Positions 54,030-62,470 are shown, numbered from the stretch's first letter. The stretch is DNA of 64,000 bases from JACKAQ01 sp965227145 (GCA_965227145.1 OZ245730.1:1302001-1366000), one strand, 5' to 3'. Notes: a model not told the origin generated them from the letters alone. Numbers and translations are program-made.

Positions 54030-54060
54030 GGGCGTTTATTTATTTAAGCGCCCTTTTTTT
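54030..54060 (+). terminator. Intrinsic terminator of the helicase gene
   Basis: GGGCGTTTA pairs with TAAGCGCCC (9 bp with one G-U) around a 6-nt loop, followed by seven T residues. It ends the plus-strand helicase transcript. The T-run reaches the stop codon region (54059) of the convergent minus-strand ligase gene. Confidence 0.85.
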
Positions 54061-55342
54061 ATGAATGGCGCACCCAGCGCCGTGCCTTCATTTCGAATCG
54101 TGGCAGGCTGCCCGGCTCAACGCGCTCAACCGGGATGCGCAGCGCGAACGCTGCCCGCAGCGCCGCAGCAATCTCCGAACACATTTTTCCCACATCAGAT
54201 ACCGAAGGATCGATTTCCACCTCAACCTGCAACTCTTCCATGCTGCGCACCGGACGAATATTAACCCGGTATTCATAAATTTCGTCGAATGTTCGCATCA
54301 CTTCTTCCACTGCGCCGGGATAAATATTGACGCCGCGAATGGTTACCATATCATCCACCCGCCCCAAAATGCCGCCGGAAAGGCAGGTATCCGGGTTTTT
54401 ATCGCCATCAATTATCCGTTGCCGAACCAGATCGCCGGTGCGATAGCGGATCAGCGGTGAGCCCCATCTGCCCAGATTGGTGAGCACCAGCTCGCCGGTT
54501 TCACCGGATGGGACCGCATTTTCCCCATCAACTTCGATGATTTCGGAAAGAAAACCGCTACCGATAATCCGCAAATTTCCGCGCATGTCCGGGTCTTCGT
54601 AACTCACCGGACCGATTTCGGTCATCCCGTGATGGTCGATGACCTGCGCGCCCGGCCACACCGTTTCGATCCGTTGGTAAACAGCCGGAATACTGCCGCC
54701 CGGTTCACCGGCAACGACAATACATCGAACCGCGCTTTCTGCCAGATGGATGTTGTTTGCTGCCGCAATTTCGCCAAGCCGGATGGCATAAGTCGGTGTG
54801 CAGCACAACACGGTAACGTTATTGGCGAGAATGGTTTGCAATCGCGCCAGACTGCTCATGCCGCCGCCGGGAATTGTCAGGCAACCCATTCGGGCAGCCG
54901 CTTCAAACGCTGTCCAGAATCCCAAAAACGGGCCAAACGAAAAGGCGCAAAACACCACATCTTTTCCGGAAATCGCCGCATTGCGATAGATGGTGTCCCA
55001 ACTGTTGAGCATCCACGCCCAGCTTTCGGGCGTATCCAGCCAGCGCAGCGGAACGCCGGTAGTGGCGCTGGTTTGGCAAAAACGGGTGTAGCTGTTGATC
55101 GGAAAAGTGAGGTTGGTGCCGTACGGCGGGTGGGCAATTTGGTCTGCCACCAGTTCTGCTTTTCGGGTGAACGGAAATTTTTCGAGAAAATCTTCGATGG
55201 TTGCGGGTAGCGATAAACAACCCGCTTCCCGGAATTTGGATTGGTAAAACCGGTTTTCCCGCATCACCAGCGTGAGCATTTGCCGCAAATCCCGGAGCTG
55301 GCGAAAGCGCAGTTGCTCGTGCAAATTAGCATCCGGATACAT
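54059..55342 (-). CDS. PaaK-like AMP-binding (phenylacetate-CoA ligase family) protein
   Basis: A 427-residue adenylate-forming enzyme. 'RFCQTSATTGVPLRWLDTPES' gives the P-loop-like 'TSATTGxPxR', then 'VDDMVTIRGVNIYPGAVEEVM' and 'ETGELVLTNLGRWGSPLIRYRTGDLV', the hallmarks of phenylacetate-CoA ligases and PaaK-like activators. The typical N-terminal motif 'FYQSKFREAG' is present. The substrate acid is unknown; PaaK-like proteins occur outside phenylacetate pathways. Its ATG overlaps the stop of the transporter gene (TGATG). It is read opposite the helicase. Confidence 0.87.
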   Translation of the reverse strand: MYPDANLHEQLRFRQLRDLRQMLTLVMRENRFYQSKFREAGCLSLPATIEDFLEKFPFTRKAELVADQIAHPPYGTNLTFPINSYTRFCQTSATTGVPLRWLDTPESWAWMLNSWDTIYRNAAISGKDVVFCAFSFGPFLGFWTAFEAAARMGCLTIPGGGMSSLARLQTILANNVTVLCCTPTYAIRLGEIAAANNIHLAESAVRCIVVAGEPGGSIPAVYQRIETVWPGAQVIDHHGMTEIGPVSYEDPDMRGNLRIIGSGFLSEIIEVDGENAVPSGETGELVLTNLGRWGSPLIRYRTGDLVRQRIIDGDKNPDTCLSGGILGRVDDMVTIRGVNIYPGAVEEVMRTFDEIYEYRVNIRPVRSMEELQVEVEIDPSVSDVGKMCSEIAAALRAAFALRIPVERVEPGSLPRFEMKARRWVRHS

Positions 55343-55890
55343 CAGCTGCCGCTCCGGTTCATCGACTGTTGCTGATGAACGGCAGCTTTCGCGGGAGCGG
55401 GTCCAGGTTTATATTTTACAACCAGATAGCCGCCAAACGCAGCCAATAAAATGCCGAGGATAAATTGCCAGCGCAAGCCGGAAAATCCGCCTGCCGGGGG
55501 ATGTAAAATCATCGCTGCAATGGCATTGACAATCGGTGCGCCGGCAAATACCAGCGACATTACCACTGCCGGCGTGCCTTTCGCGCCGAACGCCAGTAGT
55601 ACACAAAACGCGCCAATCGCTCCGACAATACCGGCCAGTAAAGACCAGCCCACGCCTTTTACGGGAAAACTCCAACTGACATCATTCGCAAGCATCACCA
55701 AAATCGGTCCGATGATCGCTGTAAGCATATACGCAATTCCCACAAACAAAAAAGCTTTATAACGACCGTTCACCGGATCCGCCATGCCAATTTGTCCGCT
55801 GTGCAAAAACACACCGTACAGCCCCCACGAAAAAATAGTCATCACTACAAATACCAGCCAGGTCATGCCGGATGAGGACGGTTCTGCCAT
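55342..55890 (-). CDS. Half-size DMT/EamA-like membrane protein
   Basis: A 182-residue protein with about five TM segments ('WLVFVVMTIFSWGLYGVFLHS', 'AFLFVGIAYMLTAIIGPILVML', 'WSLLAGIVGAIGAFCVLLAFG'). It carries one EamA-like half ('KGTPAVVMSLVFAGAPIVNAIAAMIL', 'QFILGILLAAFGGYLVVKY'). Half-size members usually dimerise. The start at 55890 follows GGAG; a start 12 nt upstream is less likely. Its stop overlaps the ligase start (TGATG). Linked transport and CoA-activation of an organic acid is the simplest reading. Confidence 0.75.
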   Translation of the reverse strand: MAEPSSSGMTWLVFVVMTIFSWGLYGVFLHSGQIGMADPVNGRYKAFLFVGIAYMLTAIIGPILVMLANDVSWSFPVKGVGWSLLAGIVGAIGAFCVLLAFGAKGTPAVVMSLVFAGAPIVNAIAAMILHPPAGGFSGLRWQFILGILLAAFGGYLVVKYKPGPAPAKAAVHQQQSMNRSGS

Positions 55891-55902
55891 AATGTACTCC
55901 AT

Positions 55903-56718
55903 TTATTTTTTGCCGTAGCCACCCAGCCAATCGCCATAAACGGGATTGGGGAGCATGAAAAATGTCACGCCCCAGTTTGGATGATTGCGGTAATGTTCAA
56001 CAAGTGCCGCGCTGGAAGCTGCCGAAACGGCTTCGTAATCGTCCATATCGCCAAGCTGGTCGCCGATGAGCGCCAGAATTTTGCGGGTGCCGTTACCGTC
56101 GCAACGGCCGCTGCCGTTGATAACTTCCTGCCGGCGGATTTCTTTGGTATCTTTTTTGTCGATTTGGCAGAGCAGCACATCGCTATCGCCCCACAAATTT
56201 TCTTTTTTGAGATTTGCGATTGTTGATGCCTCAAAAACAGCTTTCCGGTTGGTAATAAACGCAACATGCGCCCGATCCAGCGTGCGAACGCTGTCCAAAA
56301 ATGCTTTGACACCGGGAACCGGCGGGCAGGTGCCCTGATTCACCCAATCCGCCCAAAAATACGGATAGCTTTTTCCGTGGCGAATTAAAGTGTCTTCGTA
56401 GCTGGCATTGGTGAGCACTGTTTCGTCAATATCCAAAACCACAGCCCAGTTTTCGTTCGTTAGAGAAGCCTGCTGTTTTACCGATTCCCAGGCTTTTTGG
56501 TAAACAATTTTGCAAATAGCTTCGTATTCCGCAGATTGCAGCACCCATTTCAATTCGCGCGGCAAAGTTTTTTCGGTTACCGTGGGCACTGGCGCTTCCG
56601 GTTGCGCGACTTGCACCACCGGCGCCAATTGCTTTTGGGGAGCGCAATTGTTCAAAAAAAATGTCAAAACCAGCATTGCGAAAATGCCAAATCGTTGCGT
56701 CAAATGTTTTGTTTTCAT
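55903..56718 (-). CDS. e(P4)/class-B-like HAD acid phosphatase lipoprotein
   Basis: A 271-residue HAD-superfamily phosphatase of the lipoprotein e(P4)/5'-nucleotidase group. The catalytic motif is 'WAVVLDIDETVLTN' with D96 and D98; 'HVAFITNRK' supplies the Ser/Thr motif; 'LALIGDQLGDMDDY' gives the acidic motif. The N-terminus is a lipoprotein signal around 'FFLNNCAP' (imperfect lipobox). It should dephosphorylate nucleotides or organic phosphates in the periplasm. It starts near the ATG at 56718 with a GGAA SD and precedes the half-size DMT gene by 12 bp. Confidence 0.88.
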   Translation of the reverse strand: MKTKHLTQRFGIFAMLVLTFFLNNCAPQKQLAPVVQVAQPEAPVPTVTEKTLPRELKWVLQSAEYEAICKIVYQKAWESVKQQASLTNENWAVVLDIDETVLTNASYEDTLIRHGKSYPYFWADWVNQGTCPPVPGVKAFLDSVRTLDRAHVAFITNRKAVFEASTIANLKKENLWGDSDVLLCQIDKKDTKEIRRQEVINGSGRCDGNGTRKILALIGDQLGDMDDYEAVSAASSAALVEHYRNHPNWGVTFFMLPNPVYGDWLGGYGKK

Positions 56719-56836
56719 AACTGTTCCGGGGAAAATGGTTTAATTTTTATTTCAGCGCATCATTGATTTTGAGTAGAAAACAGGGGTCTTCTGTTAATAA
56801 TTGATGAAACAAACGTGGATAAGATTGCCCATCACT

Positions 56837-56887
56837 CTTCGACTTCGCTCAGAGTGACAGTTAAGGTCATGCTGAGCGAAGTCGAAG
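56837..56887. repeat. 16-bp inverted repeat pair
   Basis: CTTCGACTTCGCTCAG (56837-56852) and CTGAGCGAAGTCGAAG (56872-56887) are perfect reverse complements around a 19-nt centre. This type is widely seen as a dispersed intergenic repeat in environmental bacteria. It is not followed by a T-run. Confidence 0.75.
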
Positions 56888-56934
56888 CATAATAAACATA
56901 GAAGCATAATAAACATAGAAGCATAATAAACATA
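56886..56934. repeat. 17-bp tandem repeat (about three copies)
   Basis: Unit AGCATAATAAACATAGA is repeated at 17-nt intervals (56886, 56903, 56920), the third copy being partial. It directly abuts the inverted repeat, about 100 bp upstream of the e(P4) start at 56718 and 50 bp past the alkaline-phosphatase stop at 56983. Confidence 0.75.
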
Positions 56935-56982
56935 CTTGTTATGCACTTCTCTGTGATGCACTATTTTTTTGAATTAACACAT

Positions 56983-58176
56983 CTATTTTTTAACACCCGG
57001 GAAATCAGAAAATTTCCAGATCTTCGCGAAAATTTGGGGAATAGCCGTATTATCGTAAACCCCGCTGAATTTGGCGGCACTCGGTCCAAACGCAAAAATC
57101 GGGACGGGAACGCCGGTATGACCGCCGGTTGTCCAATCGGTTTTCAGTTCACCGCCGGTAAAACTGCCGCCTTCAATGGTCATTCCGCCGGTTTCGTGAT
57201 CGGCAGTGACAACCACCAGCGTGTGCTTATCTTTCATTGCAAATTGAATTCCGGCTTCGACGGCTTCATCAAACGAAAGCATTTCCCGGACGGTGTATTC
57301 CTGATCGTTATCGTGAGCGCCCCAATCGATCTGGCTGCCTTCAACCATCAGGAAAAAGCCTTTGTTGTTTTTGCTGAGTAATTCGAGCGATTTTTCGGTC
57401 AATTCTTTGAGCGTCGGTTCCGGGCGTTCGTTTTTGAGCGATCCATCGGCGAACAAACCGAGCACTTTTCCGCTGTTGATGGCGGCTAAGGCTTCCCGGG
57501 TCTGCACTACGGAATAACCCGCTTGCTGCGCTTCGACCAGCACATTGCGATCATCCTCGCGACGGCTTTCTGCACTGTCTTTGGGAACAAAAAAACTTTT
57601 TCCGGCGCCCAATAGCACATCCACACCGGATTGCACCAGTTGATCGGCGATTTCCGGTTCTTTCTTGCGATAATCAACATGCGATGCAAAACAGGCTGGC
57701 GTTGCATGGGTAATGGAGGATGTTGAAACCAGTCCGGTAGATTTACCGGCAGCTTGGGCCAATTCCAGAATGGTCGTCATTGCGACGGAATCCGGATTCA
57801 TGCCGATCATGCCGTTCTTTGTCTTTACGCCGGAAGCCAGCGCAGTTGCACCAGCAGCCGAATCCGTTATGAGATTGTCTGATGAATGGGTGTGAACAAT
57901 ACCTGAGACGGGCATCCGTTCGATGTGCAGCCGTCCGTTTGCGCCATATTTTTGGATGCGTCCGGCGGTAATTTGGGCAATGCCCATGCCATCGCCGATA
58001 AAGAAAATAATATTTTTGATCTCGCCGTCGGGCATCAACGGATAGGTTTTTCCGTAATTGGCATCGTTATTAATTGGCATTACCTGCGAATTGGAATTGC
58101 AGGACAACATCAACAATACGCAAACAAAAACGTTCAGTTGAACAAACCGGCGCAAAAGGAAAGGTTTCTTTCTCAT
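56983..58176 (-). CDS. phoA: Alkaline phosphatase (PhoA family)
   Basis: A 397-residue secreted enzyme with 'IIFFIGDGMGIAQITAGRI' (metal Asp) and 'NLITDSAAGATALASGVKT' (catalytic Ser). Later come 'STSSITHATPACFASHVDYR', 'LMVEGSQIDWGAHDND' and 'VVVTADHETGGM' (metal Asp/His) and 'WTTGGHTGVPVPIFAFG' (His). This is the full PhoA metal and nucleophile set. A lipoprotein signal is at about residues 12-28 ('LNVFVCVLLMLSC'). It hydrolyses phosphomonoesters in the periplasm. The start at 58176 is chosen because GGAG precedes it; M5 of the longer frame. Confidence 0.92.
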   Translation of the reverse strand: MRKKPFLLRRFVQLNVFVCVLLMLSCNSNSQVMPINNDANYGKTYPLMPDGEIKNIIFFIGDGMGIAQITAGRIQKYGANGRLHIERMPVSGIVHTHSSDNLITDSAAGATALASGVKTKNGMIGMNPDSVAMTTILELAQAAGKSTGLVSTSSITHATPACFASHVDYRKKEPEIADQLVQSGVDVLLGAGKSFFVPKDSAESRREDDRNVLVEAQQAGYSVVQTREALAAINSGKVLGLFADGSLKNERPEPTLKELTEKSLELLSKNNKGFFLMVEGSQIDWGAHDNDQEYTVREMLSFDEAVEAGIQFAMKDKHTLVVVTADHETGGMTIEGGSFTGGELKTDWTTGGHTGVPVPIFAFGPSAAKFSGVYDNTAIPQIFAKIWKFSDFPGVKK

Positions 58177-58254
58177 TAACGGCTCCATAAAAAATTGATT
58201 AAAGTATTAAATAAACAGAGTCTTAGAGGTCTTTCGTAAATGGGAAGTGCCGGG

Positions 58255-58731
58255 CTAAACAAAGGTTTTGACAATCTCTTTGTGAATGCCCTGCAGCTCG
58301 GAATAGGCGCGATTAATTTCATCGATTTTCTGTTGCAACTTGTTCATCAGCGTCTTTTTCTCCAACCCGTTGCGGAGGATAATCAGCAGATCGTCGTTTT
58401 CCCACGGCTTTTCGATGTATTGATACAACCCGACTTCGTTGATTGCTTTGATGGCGTTTTCTTTATCCGCATATCCGGTTAAAATGATGCGGGGAATTTC
58501 CGGCTTCACATCGCGCACTTTTCCCAAAAAAGAAATGCCGTCCATTTCGGGCATCAGGTAATCGGAAATGACAATATCCACCGGATTTTTTTTGATAAAA
58601 TCCAGCGCTTCTTTTGCGGATGTAAAGGTATGCACCTCGTACTCGGTTTCCAGCATCAAAAATGAACTCAGGCTGGTTAGCACCATTTCTTCGTCGTCAA
58701 CTAAAACCACGTTTGCGGTTTCTGATTGCAT
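58255..58731 (-). CDS. CheY-like response regulator with helical tail
   Basis: A 158-residue single-receiver protein. The acidic pair is at 12-13 ('VDDEE'), phospho-acceptor D57 in 'DIVISDYLMPEMDGI', and Lys in 'YIEKPWENDDLL' completes the site. A C-terminal helix ('KKTLMNKLQQKIDEINRAYSE') resembles a coiled coil and no DNA-binding domain follows. It is likely to act by protein interaction. It lies 76 bp after the kinase gene on the same strand. Confidence 0.9.
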   Translation of the reverse strand: MQSETANVVLVDDEEMVLTSLSSFLMLETEYEVHTFTSAKEALDFIKKNPVDIVISDYLMPEMDGISFLGKVRDVKPEIPRIILTGYADKENAIKAINEVGLYQYIEKPWENDDLLIILRNGLEKKTLMNKLQQKIDEINRAYSELQGIHKEIVKTFV

Positions 58732-58807
58732 TACTGTTCTCCTGTCATGCTTCGAATAGCTTTGAATTTAATACGTAATTACCCGCTTAACAAGCCGATT
58801 GATAAGC

Positions 58808-59638
58808 TCAACAGTCCGGTTGATGAACGGGCAAAACCACCCGGAACGTAGCACCTTTTCCGGGTTCGCTGGTTACGGAAATGCTGCCGCAATGCGCTTC
58901 CACAATTTGTTTGACCAACGCGAGCCCCAATCCCATACCTGCACCAATGCCTTTGGTGGTAAACCCTAATTCAAAAATCTGGTCCTGATTTTCGGGTGCA
59001 ATGCCTTTTCCGGTATCGCGAATGTCGATAATTACCGTATCATTTTCACAAAAGGTATCAATAAAAATGTCGCCTTTACCCGTGATTGCCTGACTGGCAT
59101 TGACCAAAATATTCAGGAAAACCTGGCTGATTTGATTGGGATTACAGCCTACGGGGGGAATTTCGCCAAAGTTACGATGTATTTCAACCCGGTTTTTGAT
59201 CTCGTGTTGCAGCAGCGGCAGCGTATCCGCGATCAGCGCATTCAAATCGATGTCCAGACGTTTGTCCACATCCTGACGGGCGTAGCTGCGAACGCCATTT
59301 ACAATATTTACAATACGTTGCGATGCGGTTTTATTCACTGCGTTCAACTGATCCATGGTTTCCAGCAGCTTTTTTAGCGCCGTTTCATTCGGCGATTGAC
59401 CGGATTCATCCAGCACCATTTTCCGGATTTTTGCGAGACAGCGGATGAATAAATCGTTATTGCTGCGCAACGCGCCCAATGGCGTGTTTATCTCGTGGGC
59501 AATACCGGCGGTGAGGCGTCCCAACAGCACAAATTTATCCAGTTCCGCTAACTGATCCAGCGCAACAGCCAGCTTGTTTTCCAAATCGGATTTGTTCTGT
59601 TCCAGAACATCGATTTGTTTTTTAAGTGAATCGGTCAA
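58808..59638 (-). CDS. Soluble histidine kinase
   Basis: A 276-residue kinase without TM segments. An N-terminal coiled coil (about 5-35, 'LKKQIDVLEQNKSDLENKLAVALDQL') is followed by HisKA with H48 in 'LTAGIAHEINTPLGAL' and an ATPase domain with 'QVFLNILVNASQAI' (N-box), 'DIRDTGKGIAPE' and 'GAGMGLGLALV'. Its likely partner is the downstream CheY-like regulator. The coiled coil could receive signal from another protein; no sensor domain is visible. Confidence 0.9.
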   Translation of the reverse strand: MTDSLKKQIDVLEQNKSDLENKLAVALDQLAELDKFVLLGRLTAGIAHEINTPLGALRSNNDLFIRCLAKIRKMVLDESGQSPNETALKKLLETMDQLNAVNKTASQRIVNIVNGVRSYARQDVDKRLDIDLNALIADTLPLLQHEIKNRVEIHRNFGEIPPVGCNPNQISQVFLNILVNASQAITGKGDIFIDTFCENDTVIIDIRDTGKGIAPENQDQIFELGFTTKGIGAGMGLGLALVKQIVEAHCGSISVTSEPGKGATFRVVLPVHQPDC

Positions 59639-59884
59639 ATGGCTAAACCTGATGTTTTAGGTGTTTTTTTGCTTATTTTTTATCCCGTCAATATATGAAA
59701 TGTCGTTAAATAAACACCTGTTTGTTGCAATTTTAAATGACATTTTGAAAAAATTTATAATACATGTTTGCCCGATTTGAATCAATACATTTTCCAAAAA
59801 TTTGATCCGCGTTGAAAACGCCTGCTGTGAACGCATTTTTTCAAAAAGCGCTCGATTTGCTTGATTGTTGCCATCATTCCGGAT

Positions 59885-60178
59885 GCAAACTGGAATCCCG
59901 ACATCAAAACACGTATTTGCACTTTGCAAACTGGATTCCCGATATCAAAACCCGTATTTGCACTTTGCAAACTGGAATCCTGACATCAAAACACTTATTT
60001 GCGTTTTGCAAACCGGAATCCTGACATCAAAACACATGTTTGCACTTTGCAAACTGGATTCCCGATATTAAACCCCGTATTTGCACTTTGCAAACTGGAA
60101 TCCTGACATCAAAACACTTATTTGCGTTTTGCAAACCGGAATCCTGACATCAAAACTCGTATTTGCGTTTTGCAAAAT
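59885..60178. repeat. 41-bp tandem repeat array with 123-bp higher-order pattern
   Basis: Seven units of 41 bp and a partial eighth. Each contains GGAATCCTGACATCAAAAC-like sequence and a small TTTGC-N5-GCAAA hairpin. After an initial unit, the variants run A-B-C-A'-B'-C': units 2 and 5 share 'GATTCCCGATAT', units 3 and 6 are identical, and units 4 and 7 share 'CCGGAATCC'. This gives a 123-bp higher-order repeat. There is no conserved reading frame (41 is not a multiple of 3) and no spacer variation, so it is not CRISPR. Confidence 0.88.
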
Positions 60179-60217
60179 GGATTTTAAACATCTTAAATGG
60201 TGTATGCATATTTGACA

Positions 60218-60245
60218 GTAGAGGCAATTCATGAATTGCCTCTAC
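60218..60245. repeat. Perfect 28-bp palindrome
   Basis: Arms GTAGAGGCAATTCA and TGAATTGCCTCTAC are exact reverse complements with no central gap. It lies 40 bp after the tandem array. As a dimer-binding operator or a repeat-derived element it is plausible; it would also form a strong cruciform or RNA hairpin. Confidence 0.85.
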
Positions 60246-60263
60246 CATCCCCGCGCACCACGG

Positions 60264-60357
60264 AAACTTTTTCACTTTTTCCTTTTCACTTTTTCCTTTT
60301 CACTTTTTCCTTTTCACTTTTTCCTTTTCACTTTTTCTTTTTGCCTTTTTCTTTTTC
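60264..60357 (+). repeat. Pyrimidine-rich 14-bp tandem tract
   Basis: On the plus strand the unit CACTTTTTCCTTTT recurs about five times at 14-nt spacing (60273, 60287, 60301, 60315, 60329), then decays into T/C-rich sequence. The whole tract is almost only C and T. It is a likely hypervariable or slippage-prone site. It lies about 260 bp upstream of the lipoprotein gene at 60619. Confidence 0.8.
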
Positions 60358-60618
60358 CATCGCCCCACAAATCACCTAACTTACTCTCGTTACTTTTTTC
60401 TTTTTACGTTGCATTTTTTTTTAATGTATTAACTTACCAATGAGCGAGGAAATTGAGTAGCAAAAGTATTGGCTTACCCGTAGCATTTTCATACAATTTT
60501 GGTGAACACCGGACTGCGTCAGGCAAAATATATTGTTAATGGATATAGCCGTAAAACCAATTTTATATTTGGCAACGCTGTTGCCAAAATAAACGAAAAA
60601 CCGGAATTTGGAGCAACA

Positions 60619-61668
60619 ATGAAACGATACATTTTGTTATTTTTATCCATTTTGTTGTTAATCGGCGCGTGCAGCAAAAATACCAGCGAACCGCCCCAGC
60701 CCGCGGGATCGGACACTACCAGCCACAGCTTTACCTGGACACTCGACACGATTGGCACGCGCAGCTCCTATTGGCTGGATGTTGCGATTGTGAACGAAAA
60801 CGACATCTGGGCAGTAGGCGAGATTCACACCACGGAAACAGATACATTTGACAGCCTGGGCAGCTGGGTCCCACCTTATAATGCTGTGCACTGGAATGGC
60901 AGTGAGTGGGCGTTGATGCGGATACCATTTAAGATATTTTGCAACCAACCTACGACACAAATAACACCAGCAAAATCAGTTTTAGCCTTTGCTTCTAACG
61001 ATATATGGATTACAGCTGGTTCACAAATTACACATTGGAATGGAAACCAGTTCAATCTTTTAGAATGTATCCCGGTATCGGTGAACAAAATGTGGGGGAC
61101 ATCCGGAAATGATATATATGTTGTTGGTGCAATTGGCGGCATCGCCCATTATAACGGCAGCAGTTGGCAGAAGTTGGACAGCGGCACGGAAGCTGACATT
61201 CAGGACATTTGGGGAGCGCAAGACCCATTAAGCAATGAATATTATATCCTTTGTGCTGTTGCCAATACTACCTCATCGGGCGATCGGAAGATTGTCAGGA
61301 TTTTTAACGATGGTACGGTAGACACATTGAATTGGAAACCAGAACGACGCGCATTATCGATCTGGTTTAATGAACCCAATACTATTTTCGCCTCTGGTGA
61401 TGGTGTATTTTTTCGCCACCAACAGGAACCCTGGCAACTTGATGAAACTCTTCCATCCTATACCAAAGAACGGATTCGCGGAACAGATATCAACGACATC
61501 TTCGTGGTCGGTCACTTCGGTCTGGTGGGTCATTTTAATGGACTGAACTGGCGGCATTACCCTGAGGTTGCTGCAGCGCTTTATTATAGCTGTAGCTACA
61601 AAAATCAAACAATGGTTGCGGTGGGTGAACGAAACGCCCGTGGCGTTATTTTACGAATGCAAAGGTAA
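60619..61668 (+). CDS. Lipoprotein with beta-propeller-like repeats
   Basis: A 349-residue lipoprotein: 'MKRYILLFLSILLLIGAC' with lipobox IGAC. The mature part has repeated 'WLDVAIVNENDIWAVGEIHT', 'KSVLAFASNDIWITAGSQITHWNG', 'NKMWGTSGNDIYVVGAIGGIAHYNG', 'RGTDINDIFVVGHFGLVGHFNG' blades (W/Y...NDI(W/Y/F)(A/V)VG...HWNG). This looks like a beta-propeller common in FCB surface proteins. GGAG precedes the ATG at 60619; an in-frame start at 60499 would add 40 non-signal residues and is not used. It stands alone between repeat-rich gaps. Confidence 0.78.
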   Translation: MKRYILLFLSILLLIGACSKNTSEPPQPAGSDTTSHSFTWTLDTIGTRSSYWLDVAIVNENDIWAVGEIHTTETDTFDSLGSWVPPYNAVHWNGSEWALMRIPFKIFCNQPTTQITPAKSVLAFASNDIWITAGSQITHWNGNQFNLLECIPVSVNKMWGTSGNDIYVVGAIGGIAHYNGSSWQKLDSGTEADIQDIWGAQDPLSNEYYILCAVANTTSSGDRKIVRIFNDGTVDTLNWKPERRALSIWFNEPNTIFASGDGVFFRHQQEPWQLDETLPSYTKERIRGTDINDIFVVGHFGLVGHFNGLNWRHYPEVAAALYYSCSYKNQTMVAVGERNARGVILRMQR

Positions 61669-62026
61669 CCCACTCTCATAAATCTATGAAACGTAGTATC
61701 CAATTCGGAAGATCACCTCCAAATTCTGGTTGGGGTGAAAAATAATGAGCGGCAGTGCTAGCCCCACTGCCGCTCCGGCAAAAAGCAAACAATCTCGTTG
61801 GATTATCCGCTTCCCATAGGGAAACAAAGCCTTTTTGTTTGCACGGTAAATGTACTGATAACTTGCTTACTTTACACCTCGTTCCAGGCTCCTGCCTGGA
61901 ACACCTTTATCCGGTTTAAGATAAGCTCTGTTTTGGAATACTAAAGAATAATCCGGCAGTTTTGGACGAGAGCATAACGATAAGGTTTTCCCTGATCAAA
62001 GTTTAACAATTATCAACATTACCAAT
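61669..62026. other. Gene-free region with two hairpin repeats
   Basis: A 358-bp gap without a coding frame. A perfect 11-bp inverted repeat GAGCGGCAGTG/CACTGCCGCTC lies at 61747-61775 (7-nt loop), and GTTCCAGG-CTCCTG-CCTGGAAC at 61881-61902. The first may help terminate the lipoprotein transcript, though no T-run follows on the plus strand. Both look like dispersed intergenic elements. Confidence 0.6.
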
Positions 62027-62470
62027 TTACCGCTGAACCGACGGGCTGGGGCGCAAATTTTCCATCAACATCCGTAGCCGTTGCACCACCGATTTGAACA
62101 CATCCTGAGTGATTTGGGTGTGATCTGCCAGCAGATCAAAAAAATCTTCGCGGTCGATGCGCAGCAGCTTGCAATCGGAAAGCGCCGTTGCTGTGGAAAC
62201 ACGCGGCGCGGTATCCAGTAATGCCCATGCGCCAAAGGCCTCTTTCGGGTTGTTTACGGTAATTTCCTGCCCGTTGCGATGCTGGCGAACCTGCCCCTCC
62301 AAAACCAGATACAGCGCGTTGGATGGTTCGTTTTCATGATAAATGATGTCATCTGCGGCGGTGTTTACCTCCTCCGCAATTGCCGCGAGATACGCGAGGT
62401 TTTCGGTGGAAACATCCGAAAACACTTCAACATTTTGCAAAAAAATCACTTTTTCAATAACTGTCAGCAT
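62027..62470 (-). CDS. Cyclic nucleotide-binding domain protein
   Basis: A 147-residue single-domain protein. 'VFSDVSTENLAYLAAIAEEVNTAADDIIYHENEPSNALYLVLEGQVRQH' and 'EAFGAWALLDTAPRVSTATALSDCKLLRIDREDFFDLL' match the CRP-type cNMP-binding fold; the Arg that contacts the cyclic phosphate (R..S-T near 'APRVSTATA') is present. No DNA-binding helix-turn-helix follows, so it is not a CRP/FNR regulator in itself. It may act through another protein. A possible SD (GGAG) lies 13 nt before the ATG. Confidence 0.87.
   Translation of the reverse strand: MLTVIEKVIFLQNVEVFSDVSTENLAYLAAIAEEVNTAADDIIYHENEPSNALYLVLEGQVRQHRNGQEITVNNPKEAFGAWALLDTAPRVSTATALSDCKLLRIDREDFFDLLADHTQITQDVFKSVVQRLRMLMENLRPSPSVQR

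Larger units (their letters stand above)
59639..60618. other. 980-bp gene-free region rich in repeats
   Basis: No convincing gene. From left to right it holds an A/T-rich stretch, the 41-bp tandem array (59885-60178), a perfect 28-bp palindrome (60218-60245), a pyrimidine-rich tandem tract (60264-60357), and the promoter side of the lipoprotein at 60619. Open frames across the array are repeat translations. No promoter is assigned with confidence. Confidence 0.7.

Noticed and set aside
59782..60071. Short reading frames on both strands across the tandem array
   Set aside because: They are direct translations of the 41-bp units. The unit length is not a multiple of 3, no SD or conserved start is present, and the frames break irregularly.
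59885..60178. CRISPR array
   Set aside because: Units are contiguous 41-mers without unique spacers and no cas genes are nearby.
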